Below the pieces are notes generated by a model. The model was given only the letters and a program-made list of their open reading frames with translations, made no database searches and was not told where the DNA came from. A DNA stretch of 64,000 nucleotides from Heterocephalus glaber (lineage: Eukaryota > Chordata > Mammalia > Rodentia > Bathyergidae): the NCBI RefSeq assembly GCF_000247695.1, contig NW_004624865.1, positions 614,383-678,382 on the forward strand, given 5' to 3'. The position numbers were made by a program, and so were the translations under genes. Positions 1 to 11,800 of the stretch are shown one piece after another (positions within the stretch are counted from its first letter, which is position 1; each line of letters opens with the position of its first letter).

Positions 1-360
1 GAGTCCAGGTGGTTGAGTATTAGAGTGTTCCAGCTCATTTCCCTTTGGGGTTGCTGTAGGTGATCTGGAAGTCTGGTTTTGAGACTTATTTACATGTCTT
101 CTCATTTCAATGGGGGGAGGGTGTGGTGCTTTTAGCACCTGCATGGCTCACCTCCTCTGCGCTGGGAGCAGTGGTACAGCAGCCCAGAAGACCCTTCCCC
201 CACCCTGGGAGTGGTGGAACCGTGCCCCAGAGGACCCTTCCTCTGCACTGGGAGTGGTGGAATGGCGGCCCGGTGGCCCCTACCTCTGTGCTAGGAGCAG
301 AAAACTAGAAATTTTAAAATAAAAAGACAGAATCAACAGAATCTCACCACCTTATCAAAG
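1..360. other. Unassigned noncoding sequence at window edge
   Basis: No recognised repeat or gene. Positions 150-300 hold a loose repetition of a phrase of the form 'ctgggagtggtgg' with 'cccagaggaccc', so this may be the edge of a degenerate minisatellite. The two open frames here (82 and 70 codons) overlap in different frames and show no domain. Confidence 0.4.
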
Positions 361-363
361 CAC

Positions 364-375
364 TGTGTGTGTGTG

Positions 376-407
<32 letters not shown>
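364..407. repeat. (GT)n microsatellite
   Basis: Nearly pure GT dinucleotide run with one 'gtgcatgt' interruption, directly 5' of a B1-like SINE. Confidence 0.95.
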
Positions 408-408
<1 letters not shown>

Positions 409-429
409 TTGTGTATTCTGCATGCTTCC

Positions 430-617
430 TGCATGCTGGGCAGATGGTACACACTTGTAATCTCAGTAATCTAGGAGGCTGAGGCAGGAGGTCACAAGTT
501 AGAGCCCAGCCTGCCAGCCTGGTCAACCTGTCAAAATCTCAAAATTAAAAATAAAACAGGCTGGGGATGTAGCTCAAAGTGAACATCTTGGGTACAATCT
601 CTAGTACAGAGAAAAAA
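430..617 (+). mobile_element. B1-ID fusion SINE
   Basis: The left part is a 7SL-derived B1-like monomer: a 'gtaatctcagtaatctaggaggctgaggcaggagg'-like core (shortened here) and the 'agcccagcctg' segment. An A-rich linker leads into a short tRNA-derived tail beginning 'ggctggggatgtagctc' and ending in a degenerate B-box-like 'gggtacaatctctagtac'. This dimer recurs many times in the window. Confidence 0.85.
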
Positions 618-2629
618 GTGTAATGATGCAAGTGAGCATGATTTGAGCAAGACTTTGTTAAGCACCTGTTGGATGTGATGGCTGTGGACCCACATGCTTT
701 ATGGCAGGATTGGTGCACATGTGCCTTGTCATGGGGTGAGTGAGATGGCACCAAAGCCATCTGTCTCTCAGCAGAGTACTGCATGACCGGTTGCCTATGG
801 AGCCACACAAGTGCACAGGAGTGTTAAAGATGTGCAGACCACTTGGGCTGTCACCTCAGGCTCCACGTCCTCCAGCTCTAGCATTGTGTGAGTTGAGGTG
901 TACCCAGGTTTGGTATGGAAAAGAGGGGACCCAATAGTGATAAAGTGCCTCCTCCCAGGTTAGCCCAATGCAGGAGTGAGTGGGCTGTTGCTTTCACTAT
1001 ACTTCCTATTTGCCAAGGAAATGTGTGTGCATTGTGAAAACCTTACAGATGTGAAAGTGTTTGTTTAGCAATGAAACCACTCACCAACACATCATGTGGA
1101 GAACAGCAGTATTTTACATTAGCTCCTTCTGTTTATGTGTGGCTATGCAGCATACACTGTTTTTACTTAGTTGAGATTATAGTGCGTGTGCAGTTTTAAA
1201 CCCTTACTTCTCCAATTACCCTTATACCATTAGAATGTCCAAATGTCATTAAAGTTATGTAAGAAAAGTTAAAAGTCTACATAAAATCCCATGTGAGAAA
1301 GTACAGTAACATAGTTAACCATTCTCCTATGCTGGGTATTTAGGCTAGGTCAAAATTTTTACTATTAAAATTAATGCTGTCTTTCAGTCCAGATAGGGCT
1401 GTGAGTTCCCAAATAAATCTTAGCTCCCCACCTTCCCCCTCCAAAAACAGATCAAAGTAGATAATCATGTGTCAAAAGACAGCCATACTTGAAAACAATG
1501 CTACCAACTTTGTGAGCCTAATCATCCTCTTACTGGAATCAAAAACAGGCAGAGTCAGCCAGGAGTTAGGCATATTCAAAGTGAGCAAGAAGGTCGAGCA
1601 AACACGACCACTACACGTGGTTGAGCAAGCATGCACTGCATGACTCTTACACTCACCCTAGTTCTGCCCACACCCACACCCTAAGAAGCTGAGCTAAGAG
1701 GGAAGCTCTTTATGTGAAAAGCAGAGATGGAATCCACCACTGCTAAGTTGGATGCACAAAATCTACAAAGCTACCAAGGGATTGGCAGGGAGCAGCAACA
1801 TTTGCTTGAGCAAAATCGTGGACTAACTGCCCAATATTTCTGAAAACTGATTCGCAGTAGCTTTCTGGGATGGAAACTGAAGGTGGTGGTATGATCTAGA
1901 GCTGAAGAAGGAACATCATCCCACCAAGAAGAGGGCACTAGAAAACTGCTAGAATCCATAGAAAGAGAAGAAAGGAAATTCATATATGAGACAAGTTTGT
2001 GACTGAAATTGTCAAAGAGCACAAGGAAAATTAATATTATGAAAGATGAGAGCAATTATAAAGGAATAATATTAATAAAACAATCACCCATGGAATGCTC
2101 ACAATATGCCATAACCTGTTGTGTTTCATGTACATTTTGTCTCTTTTAATCTTAGAACAATCAGATATATTGTCTTTAAAAATCAGAGAAACTAAAAAAA
2201 CTCAGTTAAACAAAGCTTGTTTTGAGAAAATTGACAAACCATGTCCAGAATGGTCAGGAAAAGAGGACACGAGCTATAAATAACAGAAGGGAAGAACCTA
2301 ACAAAACTACAGAGCCTAAATACATTAATAATAAGGAAATATGAAATATTTGTGCCCCCAAAAATGACAATCTAGAAAAAATTCCTCAACAGCACAAGCT
2401 CTAAAGAAGGCAAATCATCTAAGTAGACTTGTGTCAGGAAAGAAACTCAATTTGTAGTTTAAAATTTCCTCAAAGACAATTTCGTGCTAAGCTAGCTTCA
2501 TGGTGGCTTAAGGAAGCCATCAAAATTTCTGCCTGATTAGAAAATTAATATTTAAAAAATAATTCCATGGTAATTTCCCCAATGCAGGTCCAGACAGAAA
2601 ATAAGGAACCAATGAAAAGTTCTCAGTAA
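618..2629. other. AT-rich intergenic DNA, nothing recognised
   Basis: About 2 kb without a recognisable gene or repeat. Short open frames (for example minus strand 1771-2055) have no family resemblance and no codon-use signal that I can see. Confidence 0.5.
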
Positions 2630-2806
2630 CCGCAGGCCACACACTTGCAGTCCCAGCGCTCTGGGAGGCTGAGGCAAGAGGATTCCAATTACAGGCCCAG
2701 GTTGGGCAACTTAGAAAATTAGCAGGGCCCTGTCTCACAATCTGAAAAGGATCAGAGGTGTAGGTCAGTGTGAAGGCCCTGGGTTCAATCTCCAACACCA
2801 AAAAAG
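2630..2806 (+). mobile_element. B1-ID fusion SINE
   Basis: B1-like core 'cagcgctctgggaggctgag' followed by 'gcagggccctgtctcac' and an ID-like tail ('gtgtaggtcagtgtgaaggccctgggttcaatc', split here by description) that closes with an A-rich run. Confidence 0.85.
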
Positions 2807-3629
2807 AATTAAATAAATAACAGCAGCATAATGGTTTCGTGGAAAGACAAAGATTATAATGTGTGTAAGGGCATGTTTCATTTGTAAATTGCATTAAAAA
2901 CAAAAAGATTAGAATAAGCTTTAAACCTGCATTGAAAGGTTGTAGCTACAATGAGATAAATCTTAGAATTAGAGAGGCATGGTTTTTCCTATGCAAAACT
3001 CTATACTGTGTCACAATACATGAAGCCTCTTTTCGATTCACATCTGGATGTTCCTGCAACACATCAGGATCATGTATTTTTAGCAAAAAGAAAAATCAAG
3101 GACTTCATTCATTTCTCTGATGGTTTGATGTTTAGATTAATCTCCTTTGACACTCATTCTGCTGTCATCCTTTTTAAATTTTCTCTCCTCTGTTTCAAGT
3201 GGGTAGTCTCAGCCAGTTACCGATCTGCTAACATCTTCGTGTGTGACCCCGTGGTATCTAACATCCATTCCATGCCCTCCAGGAAATCTTACATCTTTTT
3301 CAAAGTGACCCATCTCCTTTCACAACGAATTTGGGTGATGTGTTTGGTAGTTATAATAAATAATACCAAAAAATAGCAAGCAACTGCTAAAGAGCTATGA
3401 AAGCCATGAATAGAATAGATGTTGGTGTAAAGTATAGAAGGGTATTTTGAGACTAATTTTATAAATTATTGTTTTAAATCCTATCACTTCCCTTTGAAAC
3501 CTAATAACCATGAGACATAAGTACTGTATGCTGGCCTGACAGTGAAAACTTCTACTTACACAGTACACAGTGGTAATACATGTGCAAATTCTACGTAGTT
3601 CTAAGAATATAGACCTATTAATGAAATTT
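2807..3629. other. Intergenic DNA, nothing recognised
   Basis: Contains the overlapping open frames 2932-3120 and 3008-3376 on the plus strand. Neither shows a domain, and I regard both as chance frames. Average base composition is AT-rich. Confidence 0.45.
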
Positions 3630-3634
3630 CCATC

Positions 3635-3800
3635 AACTGTGTATTTTTAAAATATATTTTATTAGTGCCTGCTTTATAAAATATCGGGTTTCACTGTGGC
3701 ATTTTCATATTCGCATGTAACATTTTGATTATCTCCATCTTCCTCTACCCTATTTTACACCCTTCCCCCCCACGGTATTCTCTTGCTGTTGCTTGCACTA
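3635..3800 (-). mobile_element. L1 3' end fragment (antisense)
   Basis: Pyrimidine-rich sequence ending 'acacccttcccccccac', preceded by a run resembling 'ttcactgtggcattttcat'. This is the reverse complement of a rodent-type L1 3' UTR polypurine tract. The 5' part of the element is absent. Confidence 0.6.
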
Positions 3801-4124
3801 TGTATTCCTTATATTTAATTCCTGTCACCAAGCATTTCCTGGGCCTTGTACTGGACACTTTGACAAATTTTTAATGCTGAATTTACCTGAAAGAAAGCCC
3901 CAAACTTCTTTGACATAGCAGTTCAGTGGAGTACTTGAGCTGTTTGCTTTTAAATCCCTGCCCAGAGACACAGTGCTAGGAAGAAGATATAAAGCAAGCC
4001 CCAGTGCTGCTATCTGTCCCAAGCACAGGTCTGTGAGCCTTACACTGCCTTCCTTTCCTTTCTGGAGGGTAGATATGTAGGGTCCCATTTTCTTACTGCA
4101 GTGTGAGCTCCTTTGCATCCAAGC

Positions 4125-4285
4125 GAATAAGCCCCTGTGTCAGAGTACTTTAAGCTCAGGGACAGAGTGACTGTGGGTATGTTGTATAACATCTCAAGAC
4201 CACAGCTTCCTCACCTGCCAAAATGGGGGTGCTCACAGTGCCTCCTTCACAGCATTACAGTGAGGATGGCATGCATTGGGACTTC
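4125..4285 (+). mobile_element. MIR SINE
   Basis: Ancient MIR signature: 'cttcctcacctgccaaaatggggg' (shortened here) followed by 'cagtgaggatggcatgc', which matches the 'tcatctgtaaaatgggg ... gtgaggattaaatg' core of MIR with heavy divergence. Confidence 0.7.
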
Positions 4286-4375
4286 CATGGCACTTACGCC
4301 TGCCTTGTAAGTCCCTCACAGACATGGACTGTTACGCAGGGCTTGTAGCTGCTGTTAAAAAGCTGCTGGATTTCA

Positions 4376-4520
4376 ACCAGGCATGGCAGCACATGGCTAT
4401 AATTCCTGCACTCAGGAGGCTGAGACAGGAGGATCACAAGAAGATCAAGACCAGCTTGGGCTACACGGTGAGTTCAAGTCCAGCTTGGACTGCAGAGACA
4501 GACCTTGTCTCAAAAAATTA
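4376..4520 (+). mobile_element. B1-like SINE monomer
   Basis: B1-like element with the duplicated core seen in this genome: 'aagaccagcttgggctacac' is followed by 'gtgagttcaagtccagcttg' before 'gacagaccttgtctcaaaaa'. No ID tail. Confidence 0.85.
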
Positions 4521-4727
4521 GAGCAAATAAAAATTGTTGAATCTTTCAGTAACTATTTTAGTCAAAGCTAAAAGGTAGGCACCAGAGAGCAAATGAGTAG
4601 GAATATCTCTGGCAAAACAAATACCCACCATGGGGAGGAAGAATATTTTTGGAGGAAGAGTTCTCAGAGCAGGCTGGAAGGGTGGCTCCCTGCTCTTATG
4701 TCAGCCACTTGCAAGGGGAAGGAAAGC

Positions 4728-4915
4728 ACTATGATCTACTAGCTGCCTAACATGTGCCAGCCACCCTGTAAGACATTTCATACATACTTCCAGCATGACA
4801 GCAAGCATACAGGGTGCCATGTTTTCTCTGCTTTGTAAATGTGGAACTTAAGGCTCAGAGAGGGAAAGTGACTTCCTAAGGACACATAATCAGAAACGGC
4901 AGCACTAAATCTGAC
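4728..4915 (-). mobile_element. MIR/L2-like fragment (antisense)
   Basis: 'aacttaaggctcagagaggg' plus 'aagtgacttcctaaggacac' is the reverse complement of the MIR core. Upstream, 'acatgtgccagccaccctgt' matches the MIR 3' part. Divergent, as expected for an old element. Confidence 0.7.
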
Positions 4916-6560
4916 TGTGATCTGCTCTTTTCCCTCCAGCATGTCGCCATGGGCTCTGCCTTACCTACGCCCTCCCCGATGGTACATGACTACCCACCCC
5001 TGCCAGCTGGTGGGTGGCAGAAGGAGCCAGTGGCCCCGAGCCCATGCTGCAAATGCCAAGGACAAGCCCACAGATGCCTCCCATTCCATCTCCAACTGTG
5101 TTCCAAAGTGGGTCTTCCAACTCTACAAAGTGGCTAAAATGAATTATAGAATTATTCTTACGTTGATCCTACTCCAGCTCCGGTTCTTAAAGATGTGAAT
5201 TAATTCAATGTGGATGATTCAGGAAAAGAATATAGCAGAGAAGAATGAACACAGAATTTGAATTCACATCTTGGCCTCCACTACTTACAAACTGCAAGAG
5301 ACCAGGCATGTCGCACAGTTGCCCTGAGATTCCTTTTCTTCACTTGTGAAGTCTGAATAACGGCCTCTAACCAGAGGATGCTGCGGTACTGTGCTTGGTA
5401 GGCTCTTGTTAACTGCCAGCTCTTCTCTGGGTCCGGTCATCATCACTCTCAACTGGCTGACATTCTTCCATGGAAGTATCATCATCCCATCAACTCTCTT
5501 TCTTACAAGGAAAAACAAGGTCCATACAGGAGCAAAGCTGAGAATATAGAAAGAGTTCCAATCATACAAGGATTCTTCACATATGGGAAAGGAAGCATGG
5601 AAGAGCAGAGTGAGAAAGGAGGGGAAATTAGTCCAAAAATGATTTCCTACATGGGAAAATTAAGTGGCAGCAACTTCACCCATACACAGATAGCAACCCT
5701 TTGAACTCAAACTTCAACAACAACATTTTAAATTTTTTATGGAAAAAATATAAGAGCAAATATATTTGGCTTTAGCACAAATAAGAATTTTTCGAAGAAC
5801 ATACATGTTAACTGTAAAATAAGATTGCTGAATGTGACTCCATTAAAATATAAAAAATCTGTTCATAGAAATCCTCCTTTTAAAAGAATTTTTAAAAAAA
5901 TCAACAAGTAGACAATGAAATGTTCAGGACACATCAGACACAGGGAGGAAAATGTACAGGAAGAATTTCTAAAAGTCAAAGTGAAAAAAGACAACTCAGT
6001 AGAAAAATAAATAAACAAGAGAGAAATCAAAGAGCAGAAAAATATATGGCCAATGAAATTATGAAGTGCGTTCTAGCCCACTTCTAATCAGACCGACACA
6101 AATCCAGACCACAAGGATGGATCATTTCCTGCCTTGTGATTGACAAGAACTGAGAAGTTAGGCAATGAAGAGTGATGTAGAGATTATGAAACAATGGGGT
6201 AATCTTGGCAATGATTTGGGACCACCTTTCAGAGTTTAACTTCTGCATGTTTAGGGTTGCACAATCGCATTGCTATACCAAAATAAAATTATTACTCACA
6301 GACACAGGAGACATTAGGAGAGTGTTCGCAGAAACACTGTGTATAAATAATAATAATAACCACAGAAACAAACTAAGTCAATCAGGGGCCACCAAGAAAA
6401 AAAAGTGACATGGTAACTCAGAGAATGTGAAACTTTATAACAGGTGATTGCCATAAGCGGTGACCAGGTTATTAAGAGGGACAGTGATCTCTAAGAATAT
6501 AAAATTGCATTAAATTGATATATCAGTTTTGGTAATATGACTGGTTTGACAATATTTGTA
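4916..6560. other. AT-rich intergenic DNA, nothing recognised
   Basis: Increasingly AT-rich towards 5.7-6.1 kb. The open frames at 4917-5198 (plus) and 5285-5569 (minus) show no recognisable protein family. Confidence 0.45.
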
Positions 6561-6574
6561 CTGCTTATTCTAGA

Positions 6575-6850
6575 ATGAGAGACATCTTTTCATTTTCCGA
6601 TGTCCTCCTTGATCTCCTTTTTTAGTGTATGGTAGTTATCGTTGTAGAAGTCTTTCTTTCACTTCCTTGGTTAGATTAATTCCTAAGTATCCCATTTTTC
6701 TTGAAGCTATTGTGAATGGTATTGTTTGCCTAATTTCTTTCTCAATAAGTTCATGATGGATGTACAGGAGTGCAATTCATTTTTGTGTGTAGATTTTGTA
6801 TCCTGCTACATTGCTGAATTTGTTTATTGGTTCTAGTGGTCTTTTGGTGG
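6575..6850 (-). mobile_element. L1 ORF2 fragment (antisense)
   Basis: Read on the minus strand this encodes a degraded stretch of the L1 reverse-transcriptase region; residues such as 'INKFSNVAGYKIYTQK' lie at about 6777-6830. It is interrupted by stops. It abuts a plus-strand L1 3' segment, giving the head-to-head arrangement described in the findings. Confidence 0.75.
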
Positions 6851-6854
6851 AATT

Positions 6855-7005
6855 TTTTCCCATTTCCACATAAAAGATCATGTACCTTGAGGCCATAGTG
6901 TAAGGTAAAACAAATGAGATACATAAGCATAGCTTGTAACTTCTCTTCCATGAGAAACCCAAAGTATAAATAGTTTAAAGAGCTAAAGAAAAGATAGACA
7001 ATAGC
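6855..7005 (+). mobile_element. L1 3' UTR fragment (sense)
   Basis: 'atgtaccttgaggccatagt' and the following text up to 'agtataaatag' match the 3' part of the L1 copies at 29.2-29.4 and 44.2-44.4 kb, in plus orientation. Orientation is opposite to the neighbouring ORF2 fragment. Confidence 0.65.
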
Positions 7006-7600
7006 AAAGCCCTGCGTCCAAGGAAGACCTTCCAAGAGCACGCTAGAATCTGCAAAGAAGGCTGTGTTCCCCCAAGTACCCGTTCCCGATCACGGTGAGA
7101 CATTTCCGAGTCCACCCTCACCAACAGGAGATGGGTGCTGGAGGGTAACCCTGCGACTGAGAGGCCATGGACTTGTGGCTGCGAAAGAACATGGATGCCC
7201 ATCAGGGAGAACATGAAGATACTCGCCCGACGGAACAGCATGACCATGGAAGTGGATGAACAGCTCCAAGCAACAGCGTTCGTAGCAAGGACGCGGAGTA
7301 TTCTTACTGAGAAGCAGACAGAATCAGGGGAGCGTGTTTAAGTGGTCAAAAGTTAATGGAGTTGACCTAATTCCCAGGTTGGGTGGTCTTTCATGGTTAT
7401 TGTATTGTTATATTATATCATAGAAGTACATAAATTGAACGACAGCCACACAGAATGTGGAGACTGCATTGTGAACAGTTTTGAGTCTCTGAAATGTGAT
7501 CACAAGGTACTCTGAATGTTTAAATTTTTAAAAGCGCATTCAATGAAAGATGCATTGCCATGAGCCCATGAAGTTTTGAATTCGTGGATCAATACCATGA
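7006..7600. other. Intergenic DNA, nothing recognised
   Basis: Open frames at 7135-7341 (plus) and 6975-7247 (minus) overlap each other and lack any domain. No repeat recognised. Confidence 0.4.
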
Positions 7601-8060
7601 ATTTTTAAAGCCTCCTCCTCACTTCAAACATACTTATCCCATCATTCTTGCTACTTTTTGCAGCAGATCTGGAATCCTCCTTCCCAAATGTCCTTACAAG
7701 GTTAGACAAAAAATACAGTGAACACCATTCAACAGAAAGGCAGCTCATAAAAAGATGACGCTGTGTCCTCATCCACCTTAGTCACCAGATCTGGCACCAT
7801 GTGGCTCCTGGCTCTTCCTCAGAGTCACAATGACCACAAAAGGGGAATGTTTTCAATTGATTCAGGACATTGAGTCAGCCAGGACAGCTTGACTAAAGAT
7901 ACTCAGGAAAGAGGTCTTCTAGAACTGTTTCAGAAAGTGGCAAGCATGAAGGGATAAGTGCGTTTGAAGTGAGGGGGAAGATTTTGAGGAGAATTAATGA
8001 CAATGTGTCTTTCACTGTAATAAATGTTTTAAATTTAAGCATTCACTGTGTTTTGCAATC
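7600..8060 (+). mobile_element. Mariner transposase relic, copy 1
   Basis: The plus strand encodes a decayed C-terminal part of a Tc1/mariner-type transposase. The conserved block around the third catalytic Asp appears as 'SPDLAPC' at 7782-7802, followed by 'IQDIESARTA' and then an in-frame TGA about 35 codons later. The downstream Asp-Phe of the motif is changed to Gly-Ser. Only the C-terminal third and 3' flank are recognisable, and the element cannot encode an active enzyme. A second copy lies at 62.9-63.37 kb. Confidence 0.75.
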
Positions 8061-8499
8061 AAATCTCGTATGGACATGAGTTACTAAAAATGTGCTTAAA
8101 TGAAAATTAAATTAAATAACCAAAATCAGAATCTGAGAATTTTTCCACGATTACATGACTCTCTTCAGACATTATTTTTCAGCTCATCCTGTAAATGCAA
8201 AGATATAAATTACTTTTTAAAATGATGTCCCTATTTCCCTAGTGCAACCTAATGCCATGCTTCAGAGCCTACCTGTGTCAGAGGACAGAGTGCTCTGCCT
8301 GTGTATGTGTTTCCCCACTCTGTGGTGTGCTGATACTTGTGTCATCTGTGTGAGTCAGTGAGTACATGGACCACGGGCTCGGCTCTGTAAGGACAGCAGT
8401 GAACGCCATGCATCTTCTGGCTGTTTCTGCTCAGATTCTGAGCTCATCTAGAGCAGCCCAGCCACAAACGCTCCCCACCTGGGGCCAGTCCTATTCCTA
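8061..8499. other. Intergenic DNA, nothing recognised
   Basis: No gene, repeat or regulatory motif was recognised. Confidence 0.4.
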
Positions 8500-8860
8500 A
8501 TGGCTGAAAGCGTGTGCTTCCCAATCAGATGGGCTCAGCTCCGATCTCTTTCTATGTTCTTGCTGTCTGTTGGAATGGACAGGTTATTTTAATTTTCTTG
8601 GCCTTTTTCACAGACAAAATGAGAAGAAAAAATATTTTGGAGAAAGACTGAGAGGCAGGCCTGGGACTAGGGTGAGCCAAGTACTCAATGTTGGGGTGCT
8701 ACAGATACAGAGTGGAACCCCCAAGATAGTGCCTGAGTTGCCTCCCTTCCTCACTACTGTATGCAGGAGTCCTTAAAATAAATCAGGTAAAATGCTCCAA
8801 CAGTGCCTGATCCAGAGTAAGAGCCTCAGCAATGATGCTTAGCATTGATTTGGGCTCAGA
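8500..8860 (+). mobile_element. MIR-like element, probably interrupted
   Basis: The left part (8500-8625) has the order expected for MIR, ending in 'cacagacaaaatgagaag'. The right end, 'acagtgcctgatccagagta', at 8797-8820 matches the MIR terminus. The spacing between them is longer than a full MIR, so some sequence has been gained in the middle. Confidence 0.5.
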
Positions 8861-11800
8861 TTTCTGGGTATGTCTGATTATTTTTGTTGTGCGATTGTCA
8901 TCATCAACCTGATGTCATCTCTGTTCACTAAGCTGAAAATATAGCAAAGACTTCTTTGGAGGAGAAATGCTCATGTGGAAAAAGCAAAAGACGCAACATT
9001 AACATTATCTCTTCCATTTGCTCATTTGGCAGTGCTTTACAGAGTGCCTGCCATGTGCCAGAACTACATTGTTTACTGGAAAAGAGAGAAGCAAGATATA
9101 ATCTGCATCCTCAGAGGACACCCTGCCTAGGTCAAGGGGGAGGACAGACTCGGGCACTGACAGCTATACTGAGGTATCTGGTGAGTCTAGGGCAACCCAG
9201 AGAGGAGTCATCTGTTTGAGGAGATCAAAGACCCTCCCAGAAGGCAATGATCATGGTGCCTTGAGTCGCGAAAAATGAATGGCATTTTACAAGACCTCTA
9301 AAGTAGAATGTGCATGCTTCCCCCTGTACCTTCTTTCACATAGTGAAAGTGAGCAACACTAATACTTCCCAGAGATGAAACCAACTACAGAGATAAGGAG
9401 GTACCACTGGCAATCAGCCAGAGGAAGTGCTGCCCTCTGGGGGACATTTGGAACACACTGCTGCATTTCCCCTTTTTTAATTAGTGAGTTTGCAGCACAT
9501 AATAAACACATTCATCATGGGGAATATGCATCTTGGGCCTTTACTGCCCCTTCCCCTCCCCTCCATCCTGTTTCTCCCTAGACCCAGATCCCCTCTCGTC
9601 TCCATGTAGTCTGTCTCCCTGTTTCCTTTTATTTTGCTCCTTTCAGTCCTGATAACAACTGTAGTTAGAGCACTAGCATTTTGCAGGCAGTGAGCTGAAC
9701 ATGGAAAACTTCCTACAATACCCAAAACAGTCCAACACGGGCAGAGTTTACAAAAGGCCATAGTATTTCCTTGGAAAACCACTACAAATAATCTACCCAA
9801 TATACATGAGGTCAAAAAAGGAGAGACAAAACACCAAAGCCATTTGTACCTTATCATGGCCCACGCCTTTCTGGAGCTAGGCTGAGCTATCCAGCCTCCC
9901 TTCCCCCTTCTCCACAAGTCACAAACACTTTCTGCACATGCAGCAGTGTGGACTGCGGCTGAGGCCTTGGGCCTTTTTCCTACAAGACAGGGCCCTCCCT
10001 GTCACTCTACCACCAAGCTGGACCTTCCAAAGCATGTTGATTGGCAATTACAAATTATAACTTAGAAAAATCTCTTGTGGTCTTCAGTTAAGCGTCTCTG
10101 ACTTTTCTTTTTCCACAGCTGTCTTTCTTTCTAAAAATATCTTTGTTTTCCTTCTACCAATATCCCATTCCTCTTCAAAGATACACACTTAGGCTGATCT
10201 CCGAATCTAAATTGTAACTTTCTTTTTTTTTTTTTTTTTTGGTCTTACTGAAAAGCACTAATTAAATGATCATTAAACCAAGAGGAACTATTTTTCAGGG
10301 TTTTTTTTTTTTTACCAGATTGTATTGCATGAGGAGTGGATTTGCATTTGGTTAAGACCCATGACTCACCAGGAAACTTTATACAGGACTGTGGGATTGT
10401 GCTTATACTGAAGTATGACCACAGAATTTTGACCTAGAAATTATAAATCCTTTACTACACAGTATTGAGCAATACTTTTCCCATAGTTATCTACAAGTCA
10501 ATACTAATCTTTATGACTATAAAAAAAATTTACTATAAAAGGTGAGTATTATAAGAATTCACTCCTGATGGAAAACTCAACATGCTCAATATGATTTGTG
10601 TTTTATTTCAGGAATAAAATCATTTTTTAAGATTTTGCTACTAGAGGACAGGCCCATAAAATTTAACAGCATACACTAAAAAAGTTTATGTATTTTACCA
10701 GTTCACTATATTTCTTGAGATGGCAAACTCTGGCATGCTGTATAGAAACCATTGTGGTTGGTGCCCAACCAGTAGGCAATCAGATCTCTTATTGTATGTT
10801 TTATATAAGATTCCAAAGATTCACTTGTACAGTGTTTGCAGAGAGATCTTATTTGATACCACTGAAACAAGAAAAACCAAGGCCATGTGGATCAGCCCAT
10901 AAAACTGGGAGGAAGCAGGCAATTGCTCCAGCTTGAAGAATGGTGCCAGATGCTCTGTAGTATATCACAAATACTTCTGCAAGACTATAGTATTTTAGAG
11001 CTGAAAGAGACTAAACTTCTGGTTTTCCAGAGCTGGAAGGAGCTACAGAAATATCTTTCCAAAAGAGGAAGCAGAGAACCAGGAAAGATACTGCCTTTGT
11101 ACAAATCCACATATTGAGGGCTTGAGGCAAATTAATCTCACAAATGTATACAATCCTAAGTCAAATTAATCTTATGAATGTATACAATCAGCATTAGCAA
11201 AGCTCTCTGGGTCACATGGTAGACAATATCACCAACCCTGACCGCAGCTATTCTCTGAATTCTGACTCTGAGTCCAAGCCTGGATCAAATCTCGTGACTT
11301 TCCAAAGTCCACACTGGTGTAATCTCTGTAGATAAATTGAAAGGATTTTTAAAATTCACTTTTCTTCACTGTAATGTCCAAATGAAAGTCTTCATTTATT
11401 AAACCCAGAAGAAGCAGGCAAAACATTTCATTAAGTTCATGCTCATTCCTCCTCATCTTCCAGGGCCCACATGGAGCCTATCAACCACTTCTTTAAGGAC
11501 ATTTTGACTAAACACATCACCAAGCAGAAGCAGAAAAAATGAGAAGCGACAGCTGACAGATGGAAATCTAGCCATAAGCTGACACAGGAAAACCAAAGAA
11601 GGCAGAGATGGATACAAGAAGTAGAAGTGTGACCTCTGTGGGGTGGACATGCAGCCAGAAAGTCAGGGAGGGGCCGGAAACAAGATACACCCTTTACGTG
11701 CACACCCCACTGACACACCCACTTCCTCCAGCTGGGCCTTCTTCTTAACAGCCCATCAGCCTTGAGCTCACCAATGGATTAATCAACCTGGGGAGGTCAG

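Noticed and set aside
11443..11718. Minus-strand frames of 65-91 codons and a plus-strand Lys-rich stretch near 11500
   Set aside because: Checked in several frames for a processed pseudogene; no protein recognised and no poly-A tail or flanking duplication seen.
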